35,866 nt of DNA from a bacterium (GCA_035703895.1 DASSXJ010000164.1:1-35866); one strand, 5' to 3'. Positions 1-8,515 are shown, counted from the stretch's first letter. Notes: generated by a model from the letters alone, not told the origin. Numbers and translations are program-made.

Positions 1-227
1 ACGTGCTGCGCAACCCCGCGGGCCTTAATGATACTCTCGTGGACCTGATCAACACTGTATCTCTCGCCGACACCGCGCCGACAAAGCAGGCGGCGGCTGT
101 CTCGAACGAGGTCATGGCGCGTGTCGATATCGAGATCGGCAAAGTCGAGCGACTCACCGCAATCGAGGTCGCCGCGGTCAATCGCTTGGCCCTGGAGCGG
201 GCGGTCGAGGCGCCGAGCGGCGGCTGA
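1..227 (+). CDS. C-terminal fragment, possibly of a BNR/VPS10-type repeat glycosyl-hydrolase-like protein
   Basis: An open frame enters from the left edge and ends at TGA 225-227; about 74 residues are visible, so the real start lies outside the window. The fragment is helical and contains a segment of the type LADTAPTKQAAAVSNEVMAR followed by a conserved-looking VAAVNRL. From memory this resembles the helical tail seen after the beta-propeller of secreted BNR/VPS10 (sortilin-like) proteins annotated as glycosyl hydrolases. No catalytic or repeat motif is visible here, so the assignment rests on this tail only. It is separated from the next gene by about 320 bp and is probably not part of the catabolic operon. 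Confidence 0.4.
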   Translation, partial: VLRNPAGLNDTLVDLINTVSLADTAPTKQAAAVSNEVMARVDIEIGKVERLTAIEVAAVNRLALERAVEAPSGG

Positions 228-547
228 AGAAGCGACCTGTAGCATCGATCTCGGTTGGTCTACCAGCGCAAAATGAGTACAGTAGTCGTGCCTAGGGATT
301 AGATGTGTCCGGTAATCCGTGTCACGCTTCGGACTCATTGGATCTGCGATTGTAGTGGTCCGAGGTTCAAGTAACAGAGGTCGGCGAGCCTCGATATCAT
401 CACCGCCGGTTGCTCCGTTGGAGAGCTGGTTTGTCCAGGAGGATGTCCTAACGAGCGGCTTGTATATTGTATACAGGATGGGTCGAGGGGCGCCCCGGCC
501 TGGCGTTCCCGCGTTGAATCGATCGGCTTGGCCGAGGGGGCTCCAGC
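228..547 (+). other. Intergenic promoter region upstream of the catabolic operon
   Basis: No convincing gene lies in this 320-bp stretch; the open frames across it have no recognisable products. Its clear features are the inverted repeat at 459-477, described separately, and a strong Shine-Dalgarno GAGGGGG at 534-540, seven bases before the ATG of the Rieske gene. The TATACA inside the repeat could serve as a -10 element, which would let the bound repressor block the promoter, but no good -35 box was identified. Confidence 0.5.
459..477. promoter_or_regulatory. Putative GntR/FCD operator upstream of the Rieske gene (site 1)
   Basis: The sequence CTTGTATATTGTATACAGG holds half-sites TTGTAT and ATACAG around a 5-bp spacer; the TGTAT/ATACA core is perfectly inverted. 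It lies about 70 bp before the Rieske ATG. The same layout recurs at 17029-17047 and 21344-21362, the latter beside the gntR gene. FCD-type GntR regulators commonly bind short AT-containing palindromes of this size. Binding by the local regulator is inferred. Confidence 0.6.
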
Positions 548-1687
548 ATGCGCTACCGCCGGCAGGTCACCGGCATGGAGTACGGCAAGAGTCACTACCC
601 CGCGTACGATTCCGCCGAGTTGGGATTTCGGGGATACTGGTATCCCGTGTCCTTCTCCCGCCGCCTTCAACAGACCCCGGTCGCGATCACGCTGCTGGGG
701 GAAGAACTGTGCCTGGCTCGAGACGTGGATGGGACGGCATACTGCGTCTCAGACCGGTGTCCACACCGCGGCATTCCGCTATCAGAGGGGCAACAGGAAT
801 TTCCCGGCACCATCACCTGCCCGTACCATGGGTTCACATATGCGCTTCGGTCGGGCGAGCTCGTTGGGGTACTGACGGACGGGCCGGATTCGCCCCTGTG
901 CGGGAAGCTGCGCGTGCGCACCTATCCGGTCGAAGAGCGCGCCGGACTCGTTTGGGTATACATCGGGGACGATGCGCCCCGGCCCGTGGAGGCGGATATT
1001 CCGCAGGAGTTCCTTCATAAGCACGCTCTCGTGCTCGGCCGATTGACGGAGCGGGAGGGCGACTGGCGGCACGCGGCCGAGAACGGATTCGATGAGGGGC
1101 ACGCCAAGTATCTTCACCGGAGCTCGCTCTTCCTGTTCTTTCGGCGGGTACCGGCGTGGAGCCGGACCCGGGTCGTCACGGATAACAACGGCGTGTGGAT
1201 CTCGCGCGTGCACGACCAGATTGGATGGGAGACAGACTACCCAGGCTTGGGCCGGTGGCCGCGGTTTCGCTTCTGGCACCGGCGTGGAGCAGGTCCACGA
1301 ACGTCGATCCGGTTGCCCGGCTTGCTCCAGGTTACGTATCCGGACTGGGTGGATTTCGAGTGGTACATCCCGACCGTCGCAGGCAGGCACCTGTACGCCC
1401 AAATCGCGGTCGCGCACAGGGCCGGCCTGGGTGCGCTGCTGTACCGGCTGAAGTACTGGACATACCTCCGGCCGATCTTTCACGGTCAGTTCAACGATCA
1501 GGATGCCTGGATGGTCAGGCTCATGCGGACGCCCCCGGAGCGGCTGTATCGCCCTGACGTGTCCATCATCGCCTGGCGAAAGCTGGCGGAGACCGCACGT
1601 GCCCTCCAGACGGAGGGCCCGGCTGCGGCGATGCGCATGCCCCAGATCACCACGGAAGACGACGTGCGAGAAGAGTCGCGCGCGTAA
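548..1687 (+). CDS. Rieske-type aromatic ring-hydroxylating oxygenase, alpha subunit
   Basis: A 379-residue mononuclear-iron oxygenase component. The N-terminal Rieske domain has CPH at 71-73 and CPYH at 91-94 (ligands C71, H73, C91, H94). The catalytic domain has the NxxDxxHxxxxH iron motif at 179-190 (bridging D182; ligands H185 and H190), and a likely third ligand near D317/D319. The family inserts oxygen into aromatic or heteroaromatic substrates, or O/N-demethylates them, using electrons from a reductase. The size suits single-subunit (homotrimeric) oxygenases. No ferredoxin or reductase gene is present in the window, so electrons must come from elsewhere. ATG 548 is chosen for the GAGGGGG seven bases upstream; M10 is an alternative. 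It is the first gene of a long operon and follows operator site 1. The substrate is unknown. Confidence 0.9.
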   Translation: MRYRRQVTGMEYGKSHYPAYDSAELGFRGYWYPVSFSRRLQQTPVAITLLGEELCLARDVDGTAYCVSDRCPHRGIPLSEGQQEFPGTITCPYHGFTYALRSGELVGVLTDGPDSPLCGKLRVRTYPVEERAGLVWVYIGDDAPRPVEADIPQEFLHKHALVLGRLTEREGDWRHAAENGFDEGHAKYLHRSSLFLFFRRVPAWSRTRVVTDNNGVWISRVHDQIGWETDYPGLGRWPRFRFWHRRGAGPRTSIRLPGLLQVTYPDWVDFEWYIPTVAGRHLYAQIAVAHRAGLGALLYRLKYWTYLRPIFHGQFNDQDAWMVRLMRTPPERLYRPDVSIIAWRKLAETARALQTEGPAAAMRMPQITTEDDVREESRA

Positions 1688-1698
1688 GGGAGGGGCTG

Positions 1699-2541
1699 GT
1701 GGAGCGTCCAGTCGTCGGGGAACAAGCGGGGAAATTCATTCAGGCCGCCGGAGTGCGCCTGCACTATCATGAAATCGGCGCCGGTGAGCCGTTGATCTGC
1801 CTGCACGGCGCGGGGCCGGGGGCCAGCGCATGGAGCAACTTCAAGTCCAACGTCGGCGCGTTTGCCTCGAAACACCGAACGTATCTTGTGGACCTGCCCC
1901 AATACGGACGGTCGGACAAGGTCGTCATCGAGGGCGGGCGCCTCACGTTCACGGCCGGCGTCCTCGACGCGTTCATGGAGGCGGTAGGCTTGACCTCGGC
2001 GCACTTCGTGGGGAACTCCATGGGCGGTCAGGTGGCGCTGAAGATGGCGATCGACACTCCGCACCGCGTCAATCGCCTGGTGGTGCTGGGAGCCTCGCCC
2101 ATCTCGTTCAGCGCGTTGACCCCGCTCCCCGTGGAAGGCGTGCGTCTGATCCGCGACTACTACCGCGGGCCCGAGGGTCCCACGCAGGCCAAGATGCGGG
2201 CGCTGATGGACACCCTGGTGGCCACCTCCGGGATGATCACGGACGAGATGGTCGAAGAGCGGTACGCCGCGAGCGCGGATCCCGAGGTCGTGGCCTTGTT
2301 CACGGAAAACCCGCCGCAGAACGAGGACCTGTTCGCCCATCTGGACAAGGTCGCCGCGCCGACCCTCGTCATCTGGGGTCAGGACGATCGGTTTGGCGCG
2401 CTGGAGGTCGGGTTGTTGTTGTTGAAGCGGCTCCAACGCGCTCGAATGGTCGTCTTCCCGCGATGCGGCCACTGGGCGCATGTCGAACGCGCCGACGAGT
2501 TCAACCATCTCGTGCTCGATTTTCTCGCAGGTCGATGGTAA
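1699..2541 (+). CDS. Alpha/beta hydrolase of the meta-cleavage-product hydrolase type (MhpC/BphD-like)
   Basis: A 280-residue alpha/beta hydrolase starting at GTG, 11 bp after the Rieske gene. The oxyanion-hole region HGAGPGASAW (36-45) is typical of C-C bond hydrolases of aromatic meta-cleavage pathways. The nucleophile elbow GNSMGG places Ser107; the acid is Asp230 (WGQDDRF) and the base His258 (CGHWAHVE). The triad is complete. Such enzymes cleave the ring-opened product left by an extradiol dioxygenase. The same fold also includes N-formylmaleamate deformylase (NicD) of nicotinate breakdown, which matters because the operon is rich in amide hydrolases. The LigAB-like pair follows directly, which supports action on its product. 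Confidence 0.88.
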   Translation: MERPVVGEQAGKFIQAAGVRLHYHEIGAGEPLICLHGAGPGASAWSNFKSNVGAFASKHRTYLVDLPQYGRSDKVVIEGGRLTFTAGVLDAFMEAVGLTSAHFVGNSMGGQVALKMAIDTPHRVNRLVVLGASPISFSALTPLPVEGVRLIRDYYRGPEGPTQAKMRALMDTLVATSGMITDEMVEERYAASADPEVVALFTENPPQNEDLFAHLDKVAAPTLVIWGQDDRFGALEVGLLLLKRLQRARMVVFPRCGHWAHVERADEFNHLVLDFLAGRW

Positions 2542-2567
2542 CGTAGACTCATTCGGGAGGAAGTGCA

Positions 2568-2831
2568 ATGGGCCAGTACGAGATCAATCGCGTCCTGTTT
2601 GATTTGGTTCGGCGGCCTGATCGTCAGGAGATCCTCAAGAACCTGACGCCGTTCCTCGAAGGCTACCGCCTCGCGACCGCAGAGAAGGCCGCCTTGCTCG
2701 AACCTGGATACGGCCGCCTACTCGCGCTCGGCGCGCTTCCGAACCTTGTGTTCAAGTATTATCTCTGGCACGGCTTGCCTCCCGGCGAGTTCGCCGCCAG
2801 AGCGAAAGATGAACCGATGACCGGAGCGTGA
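2568..2831 (+). CDS. LigA-like small (alpha) subunit of an extradiol dioxygenase
   Basis: An 87-residue helical protein beginning MGQYEINRVLFDLVRRPD. It matches the LigA fold of the protocatechuate 4,5-dioxygenase alpha subunit in length and in the helical segments EGYRLATAEKAALLEPGYG and NLVFKYYLWHGL. LigA has no catalytic iron; it caps the active site of the LigB subunit, whose gene lies 37 bp downstream. ATG 2568 has GGGAGG a few bases upstream. The separate small subunit points to a class III (LigAB-type) rather than a class I enzyme. Confidence 0.8.
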   Translation: MGQYEINRVLFDLVRRPDRQEILKNLTPFLEGYRLATAEKAALLEPGYGRLLALGALPNLVFKYYLWHGLPPGEFAARAKDEPMTGA

Positions 2832-2868
2832 GCCTGCCTGAGTCTCTAGTCTAGAGGGGGGATTTGTC

Positions 2869-3687
2869 GTGGCGGAGTTGTGCCTCGGCCTGGCCACGTC
2901 GCATGTGGCGTTCATCACGCAGTCTCCGGAGATGGGCAATCCGGCGCAGGTCGAGGGATTTCGCGGCGGATACCGGAAACTCGCCCAGGCGCTGCGGGAC
3001 GCGCGTGCCGACGTGGCCGTGGTCATTTCGGGAGAACATCTGAACTACTTCTTCATCGACAACATGCCGGCGTTTTGCATCGGCGTCGCGGATGGGTTTG
3101 AAGGCCCAGCCGAACGCAGCGCGGGGATCCCCTACCGGCGCATTCCGGCATTGGCGGAGGCGGCGAGATTCTTGCTGACCACCGGCCTCGACTCGGGCGT
3201 GGATTGGGCCCGCACCGAGGGATGGGAGCTCGACCATGGGATCATGGTCCCCCTCTACATGATTGATGAGGAGGCTCGTGTGCCGATCGTGCCGGTGTTC
3301 ATCAACTGTGCAGCGCCGCCATGCCCCACCGCCCGCCGCTGCTATGCGTTTGGGGAATGGTTGCGCGATGCGATCGCGCGCTGGGATTCCTCGAAGCGGG
3401 TGGCGATCATCGCGACGGGGGGCCTCTCGCATTCCGTGGGAACCGAGCAGATGGGAAGAATCGACGAGGCGTTCGACCGCAGGTTCCTGCGCGACTTCTG
3501 CGGCGGCGATCGGCGGCAGATCGCCAACCTGACCGATGAAGAGATTGCCGCGGCCGGGAATTCCACGAGCGAAATCCGGTCGTGGATCGCGCTCGGGGGC
3601 GCGTTCGAGGAACGACCGGCAGAACTTGTCTTTTACGAACCGATCGCGGGGTTCGCCACAGGGTGTGGGCAGGTCTTGCTCCGATAG
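2869..3687 (+). CDS. LigB-like catalytic subunit of a class III extradiol ring-cleavage dioxygenase
   Basis: A 272-residue protein starting at GTG. All expected active-site residues can be placed against LigB of protocatechuate 4,5-dioxygenase: iron ligands His12 (TSHVAF), His57 (SGEHLNYFF) and Glu235 (NSTSE), and the second-sphere His123 (LDHG) and His188 (GGLSH). It should open a catechol-like or dihydroxy-heteroaromatic ring next to the diol using Fe(II) and O2. With the LigA-like subunit it should form the active enzyme, and the upstream alpha/beta hydrolase would process the product. Whether the ring is carbocyclic (protocatechuate-like) or a pyridinediol is not decided by the sequence. 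Confidence 0.88.
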   Translation: MAELCLGLATSHVAFITQSPEMGNPAQVEGFRGGYRKLAQALRDARADVAVVISGEHLNYFFIDNMPAFCIGVADGFEGPAERSAGIPYRRIPALAEAARFLLTTGLDSGVDWARTEGWELDHGIMVPLYMIDEEARVPIVPVFINCAAPPCPTARRCYAFGEWLRDAIARWDSSKRVAIIATGGLSHSVGTEQMGRIDEAFDRRFLRDFCGGDRRQIANLTDEEIAAAGNSTSEIRSWIALGGAFEERPAELVFYEPIAGFATGCGQVLLR

Positions 3688-3733
3688 CGGCACAGCCGAC
3701 GCCGTCCACCTTGCCACAGGATCGCCACGGCCG

Positions 3734-6031
3734 ATGACGTCCCGGCGCGATGCGGTGGTGGAGGCGGCGGCTCCTCCGGGACCGCCGCGCGTGCACGAAG
3801 GGGGTCCGCGCAGGTTGGAGGATTGGGAACTCCTTCGCGGCGGAGGCCTGTACGTCGATGACATCCGGCTGCGCGGCATGCTCCACGCGGCGATCTTGCG
3901 TAGCCCCGTTGCCCACGCCGCGCTCCGGCGGGTGGATGTGACGCCGGCGCTGCGATGGCCCGGCATCGTCGCCGCGCTTGCGTTCGCCGATCTGCCCCGG
4001 GAGACACCTGCGCTCCCGAACCTGCGGCCGCATCCCGCGCTTCGCGCGCGCACCGCCTTTCCACTGGCGCGCGATCGGGTGCGCTACGTCGGTGAGCCGA
4101 TCGCGGTCGTCGTGGGGACCAGCCGCTATATCGCAGAGGATGCGCTCGATTGCGTCAAGGTGGAGTATGAGGCGCTGCCAGTCGTGACCGGCCTGGGCGC
4201 CGCGGCCGAGGGCCGCCCTGCGCTGGTGCACGAGGACCTGGGATCCAATGTGGCGGCGCGGATCCGTCAGGAGACCGGCGACGTGGCCGGGGCGTTCGCG
4301 CGGGCCGATCTGGTATTGCACGACTCGTTCCACATCTCGCGGAGCACGGGCCAGGCCATGGAGACGCGCGGCGTCGTGGCGGCCGTCGACCGTGACTCGG
4401 GCGTGCTGACTGTCTGGGCGTCGTGTCAGCGCCCCCATCAGAACCGCCGTCACATCGCCGCCATGCTGGGTCTCCCGGAGGAGCGCGTCCGCGTCATTGC
4501 GCCGCACGTCGGGGGTGGATTTGGACCCAAAGGCCGGTTTTATGCGGAAGATTATCTGATCCCCCACCTCGCGCGGACACTCGGCCACCCGGTCAAGTGG
4601 ATCGAGGACCGGCGGGAACACCTGCTGACGACTACCCAAGAGCGGGAGCAGGTGCACCAGGTCTCGGTCGCCCTCGGGCGCGACGGGACGGTCCTTGGCG
4701 TACGAGACAGCTTCGTGCAGGACATGGGTGCGTACGTATCCGCCGGACTGGTGGTCCCGTTCAACACGTTGTCACTCCTCCCGGGACCGTACCGCGTCCC
4801 GGCCGTTGAAGTCGAAGCGACGTGCCTCTATACGAACCGGGTCGCCACCTCGCCGGTGCGTGGTGCCGGGCAACCCGAGGCAACCTTCGTGATGGAGCAC
4901 ATCATGGACCTGGCCGCGGCCGCGCTTCGCCTCGACCCGGCGGAGGTGCGGCGGCGGAACCTCATCGTCCCGGAGGCGATGCCCTACGCCGGGGGGCTTC
5001 GGGACATGGATGGTCAACCGATCGTGTACGACAGCGGAGACTACCCGCGGTGCCTGGCCAGGGCGCTCGAGGCGATCGGGTACGCGTCGGCCCGGCGGGA
5101 CCAGGAACGCCTGCGGGGCCAGGGTGTCTATCGTGGCATTGGGCTGGCGTGCTACGTAGAGCTGACTGGGGTCGGTCCGCAAGAAGAGGCGGTCGTTCGC
5201 GTCGACCGCGGCGGGGTGCGCGTGATCGTCGGATGCGGCTCGCAGGGACAGGGTCACCGAACGATCCTGGCGCAGGTGGCCGCGGCCGAGTTGGGCCTCC
5301 ATGCCGACGACGTCTCGGTCGTGGAAGGGGATACCGGTCTCGCCGGGGCGTCGATGGGTACCTTTGGGAGCCGGACAGCCGTCGTGGCCGGCACAGCGGT
5401 GCTGCATGCCGCCCAGGCCCTCCGGGCGAAGCTGCTCGATGAGGCCGCGGGACGGCTGAACGTGTCGAGCGCGGAGGTGACGCTGGCCGGCGGGCGCGCG
5501 TACTTGACGGAGGATCCTGGGACCAGGGTGTCGTTCAGCGGTCTGGAAGCCCGCGCCACCTTCGCGCCGAGCAGCCCGACGGTAAGCAGTGGCGTGCACG
5601 CCGTTATCGTCGAGGTGACACCGGAATCCGGCGAGGTGGTGATTTTACGATACGTGATCGTGCACGACTGCGGTCGCATGCTCGACCCCTCCCTTGTCGA
5701 AGGGCAGGTGCTCGGCGGGTTCGCGCACGGGCTCGGCGAGACACTCTACGAGCGCCTCGTCTACGACGGCGACGGGCAGCTGCTGACGACGACCTTCGTC
5801 GACTACCTTCTTCCGACGGCGGCCGAGGTGCCGGAAGTGGTGTTGGAACACATCGAGGTTCCGTCGCCGTTGAACGCCCTCGGCGCGAAAGGTGCCGGAG
5901 AGGGTGGGGTGATTCCGGTGCAGGCCGCGGTGTCGCTGGCGGTGCAGGATGCGCTGCGCCCGTTCGGCATCGCGGTCAACCGTGTCCCCCTTGCCCCGGA
6001 TATGCTGTGGCGAGCCGAGGCGGGCCGCTGA
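3734..6031 (+). CDS. Molybdenum hydroxylase large subunit (xanthine dehydrogenase/CoxL superfamily) without adjacent partner genes
   Basis: About 765 residues from ATG 3734; an open frame continues back into ligB, but conserved sequence starts only near RRLEDWELLRGGGLYVDD. The molybdopterin-binding features are present: GGGFGPK, PVRGAGQPEA, GSQGQGHRT, GSRTAVVAG and GAKGAGEGG with the catalytic Glu at about 723. The family hydroxylates carbon next to ring nitrogen, or other electron-poor carbons, with water as oxygen source. It is not CO dehydrogenase: the AYRCSFR loop with the CO-specific Cys is absent. No FAD or 2Fe-2S subunit is encoded beside it; coxM and coxS at 21413-22812, under a similar operator, are the only candidates in the window. 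The upstream ribosome site is weak, so the start is moderately certain. Confidence 0.85.
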   Translation: MTSRRDAVVEAAAPPGPPRVHEGGPRRLEDWELLRGGGLYVDDIRLRGMLHAAILRSPVAHAALRRVDVTPALRWPGIVAALAFADLPRETPALPNLRPHPALRARTAFPLARDRVRYVGEPIAVVVGTSRYIAEDALDCVKVEYEALPVVTGLGAAAEGRPALVHEDLGSNVAARIRQETGDVAGAFARADLVLHDSFHISRSTGQAMETRGVVAAVDRDSGVLTVWASCQRPHQNRRHIAAMLGLPEERVRVIAPHVGGGFGPKGRFYAEDYLIPHLARTLGHPVKWIEDRREHLLTTTQEREQVHQVSVALGRDGTVLGVRDSFVQDMGAYVSAGLVVPFNTLSLLPGPYRVPAVEVEATCLYTNRVATSPVRGAGQPEATFVMEHIMDLAAAALRLDPAEVRRRNLIVPEAMPYAGGLRDMDGQPIVYDSGDYPRCLARALEAIGYASARRDQERLRGQGVYRGIGLACYVELTGVGPQEEAVVRVDRGGVRVIVGCGSQGQGHRTILAQVAAAELGLHADDVSVVEGDTGLAGASMGTFGSRTAVVAGTAVLHAAQALRAKLLDEAAGRLNVSSAEVTLAGGRAYLTEDPGTRVSFSGLEARATFAPSSPTVSSGVHAVIVEVTPESGEVVILRYVIVHDCGRMLDPSLVEGQVLGGFAHGLGETLYERLVYDGDGQLLTTTFVDYLLPTAAEVPEVVLEHIEVPSPLNALGAKGAGEGGVIPVQAAVSLAVQDALRPFGIAVNRVPLAPDMLWRAEAGR

Positions 6032-6033
6032 GC

Positions 6034-7365
6034 GTGTCGAACATCGTGGACACGCTGACGGCACAACAGCGGCACTGGGTGGACGCCGCATGGGCCAGCA
6101 TCGACCGCGATGTCTTGGCCCGTCTGCTCACGGCGATGGTGAACATTCCGAGTCCGCCCGGCGAAGAGCGGGCGCTCGCGGAATTCATCGCCGGCCATCT
6201 GCGGGAGCACGGCCTGCGGGCCCACTGCCAGTTCCTGGACGACCAGCAGGCCAATGCCGTCGGAGTCTGCCCCGGCCGAGGCGGGGGCGCGGATCTCCTG
6301 TTGTACTCGCCAATCGACACGGCGTTCACTGGGACGGAAATTGACGATCTCCCTTGGACCGGTGCCTCCCTGCGGCCGGATCTCGTGCCGGTTGCGACGA
6401 CCCAGGATGGCTTCGTTGTGGGGCTCGGTGCGGAGAACCCCAAAGGGTACGCCGCGTGCATCATCGGGGCCGCCGAGGCCATTGCCCGAGCGGGTATCCC
6501 GCTTCTGGGGGACCTCGTCGTTGGGCTCGGCGCGGGCGGGATGCCGGCAAACGCGCCCCTCCACCGCCGCGGGCGCCGCAACATCGGCCAAGGGGTCGGC
6601 TGCGCCCACATGCTCGAGCAGGGCGTGCGCGGCGATTTTGCCCTCATCGCCAAGCCCGGGTGGACGGTATCGTACGAAGAGGTCGGCGTGTGTTGGTTCC
6701 GCATCGATGTCAAAGGCACCCTGGCATACACGGGCATGAGGCACATTCTTCCCTATCAGAACGCGATTGTGGCTGCCGGGGAGGTGACGCAGGCGCTAGA
6801 ACGGTGGTTCCCCGAGTATACCGCCCGCAACACATCGGGGGCCGTTGCACCTCAGGGAAGCATCGGTGCGATCGTCGGTGGCTGGCCGCACAAGCCGGCG
6901 TTCACGCCTGCCGTCTGTCAGATACACGTCGACCTCCGGGTGAACCCGCGGACCAGCCCGTCCGGCGTCAAGGCGCAGTTCGCGCAGGCGATGGACGAGA
7001 TCCACCGCGCCCATCCGCATCTCGACTTCGGGTGGGAGATGGTCCTGGGCATCCCCGGCAGCCATTCGGATCCCGACGGCTGGATCGTGCGGGCCGCCGT
7101 TCGCGGATGGGAAGCGCTTGAGGGAAGGCCCCACGTGGCCGAGGGGAACAAGAGCGGCGCGACCGACGCGAACATCCTCCGGCAGTGGGGTGTGCCTACC
7201 GCCCGCATCGGCATGCCGCGACCGCCGTCTTCGGGGCCGTTCGCCGGTCAGTTTTCGATGGGCGTCGTGCACCTAGAGAGCGTGTATACGCTGATCAAGT
7301 TGCTGATCCACGTCGCCGTCGATACCTGCACCAGGCCGCGTCGCGAACTCGGGCTGGAGTCCTGA
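6034..7365 (+). CDS. M20-family-like protein with a degenerate metal site
   Basis: A 443-residue protein from GTG 6034, two bases after the preceding stop; an upstream in-frame start at 6007 would overlap that gene. The fold follows M20 hydrolases, but the metal ligands seen in the intact paralogue at 9591 are replaced: the HxD motif reads YSPID (Pro93 for His, Asp95 kept), the bridging Asp of GATDAK is Asn135 (GAENPKG), and the Glu-Glu pair is absent (GAGGMP, 166-171). A His survives near the C-terminus (GVVHLES). It may therefore bind metal differently, act by another mechanism, or be a non-catalytic partner. The frame is intact and the protein looks conserved rather than decaying. It overlaps the next gene by one base. 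Confidence 0.75.
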   Translation: MSNIVDTLTAQQRHWVDAAWASIDRDVLARLLTAMVNIPSPPGEERALAEFIAGHLREHGLRAHCQFLDDQQANAVGVCPGRGGGADLLLYSPIDTAFTGTEIDDLPWTGASLRPDLVPVATTQDGFVVGLGAENPKGYAACIIGAAEAIARAGIPLLGDLVVGLGAGGMPANAPLHRRGRRNIGQGVGCAHMLEQGVRGDFALIAKPGWTVSYEEVGVCWFRIDVKGTLAYTGMRHILPYQNAIVAAGEVTQALERWFPEYTARNTSGAVAPQGSIGAIVGGWPHKPAFTPAVCQIHVDLRVNPRTSPSGVKAQFAQAMDEIHRAHPHLDFGWEMVLGIPGSHSDPDGWIVRAAVRGWEALEGRPHVAEGNKSGATDANILRQWGVPTARIGMPRPPSSGPFAGQFSMGVVHLESVYTLIKLLIHVAVDTCTRPRRELGLES

Positions 7366-7889
7366 TGTCCACCGCAGCGGCCTTCGGCGCGGCGGCGCGG
7401 GAGGTCTATGCCGCATTGAAAGGCGCGAACGTGGATTTCGCGGTGTACCTTCCCGACAGCGTGCTTTATCCCGTGACGGATTTGCTCGAGGCCGATCCTC
7501 AGATCCGTACCGTGGTGTGCTCGCGCGAGGACGAGGGTGTTGCGATTGCGGCCGGCGCTTACCTGGGAGGGCGCCGCCCCGTCGTGCTCATGGAGGGTTC
7601 GGGGATGGGCTACTGCGGCCTGATCTTGGCCCGGGCCCTCCTGCAGCGGACACCCATGCTGGTCCTGGCCAGCCACAACCGTGTGCTGGGGGAGCGCTTC
7701 GACTACCATGGGGCCACCCGGATTGTCGGCGAGGGGACCGCGGAGGGCCTCGGCATCCCGCACCTGGTCGTCCACGACGCCGGGTTGCTCGGTACGTCGG
7801 TTCGAGGAGCCATGCAAACGATCCAGGGACAGAAGATTCCCGTCTGCGTGTTCATTCCGGCGTATGTCATTCAGGGAATGGGGCCGTGA
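7365..7889 (+). CDS. ThDP-dependent decarboxylase, PYR-domain subunit (ComD/sulfopyruvate decarboxylase alpha-like)
   Basis: A 174-residue stand-alone pyrimidine-binding domain of a thiamin-diphosphate enzyme. ATG 7365 overlaps the preceding stop by one base. The cofactor-activating Glu lies in SREDEGVAIAAGAYLGG (E55/E57), and EGSGMGYC resembles the QNSGLGN loop of ComD. The partner PP domain is the next gene, overlapping by four bases. In sulfopyruvate and phosphonopyruvate decarboxylases, such pairs remove CO2 from pyruvates carrying a polar group at C3. Here the likely role is decarboxylation of a 2-oxo acid from ring cleavage; the exact substrate is unknown. Confidence 0.8.
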   Translation: MSTAAAFGAAAREVYAALKGANVDFAVYLPDSVLYPVTDLLEADPQIRTVVCSREDEGVAIAAGAYLGGRRPVVLMEGSGMGYCGLILARALLQRTPMLVLASHNRVLGERFDYHGATRIVGEGTAEGLGIPHLVVHDAGLLGTSVRGAMQTIQGQKIPVCVFIPAYVIQGMGP

Positions 7890-8515
7890 CCTACCGGGAC
7901 GTGCTCGAGGTCCTTGCGACCGCGCGCGGCGCCTGCCCCGCCATCGGTGGGCCGGGGCTGCTCTCCCGGCTGCTGTGGGCGACCGAGCGCGAGCATACCA
8001 GTATCTACCAGATGGAGCTTGGGTATCCCACCGCCGTCGCGCTGGGGCTGGCGCTGGCGCTGCCCGATGAGCGCGTCGTCGCGGTGGAAGGAGACGGGTC
8101 GATGCTTGCCGGGCTCGGTGTGCTGACGACGGCCGCGCGGTATCGTGCCCCCAACCTCGTCGTGCTGGTGTGCGACAACGGCGTGTACGGTACCGTGGGT
8201 GGAGGGACGGTGGAGAGCGCAACGCGGCACGGCGTGGATTTGGCGGCGGTGGCGGACGCCTGCGGGTGGCAGGGGACGACGGTCGTAGTTGAGACAACCC
8301 GGCAGGCCGCCGACGCCCTGTCGCGGGCCTGGCGCGAGCCCGGCCCTTGGCTCATCGTCGCACGCGTCAGCCACACGCCCAACGACCGCGCGGGCGACGT
8401 TGGCCAGATTCCCCTGGACGTCGTTGAAGGGGCGATGGCGTTCCGCCAGGAGATTTTGCGCCGCACCCGCGATGCCGGGCACGATTCTGGGTCGTGGGGC
8501 TCAGTCAGGCCGTGA
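7886..8515 (+). CDS. ThDP-dependent decarboxylase, PP-domain subunit (ComE/sulfopyruvate decarboxylase beta-like)
   Basis: A 209-residue pyrophosphate-binding domain starting at GTG 7886 within a GTGA overlap. It carries the ThDP/Mg motif: GDGS at 69-72 and, 26 residues on, Asn98 in CDNGVYGTVGG. With the preceding PYR subunit it makes one complete active site. The size and split are those of ComD/ComE rather than of acetolactate synthase, which is a single long chain. The C-terminal 30 residues (after about 180) look unstructured and precede the overlapping start of the flavoprotein gene. Confidence 0.8.
   Translation: MTYRDVLEVLATARGACPAIGGPGLLSRLLWATEREHTSIYQMELGYPTAVALGLALALPDERVVAVEGDGSMLAGLGVLTTAARYRAPNLVVLVCDNGVYGTVGGGTVESATRHGVDLAAVADACGWQGTTVVVETTRQAADALSRAWREPGPWLIVARVSHTPNDRAGDVGQIPLDVVEGAMAFRQEILRRTRDAGHDSGSWGSVRP

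Noticed and set aside
7284-7289. GTATAC as a further operator
   Set aside because: It lies inside a coding region, has no second half-site at the right spacing, and a 6-bp match is expected by chance.
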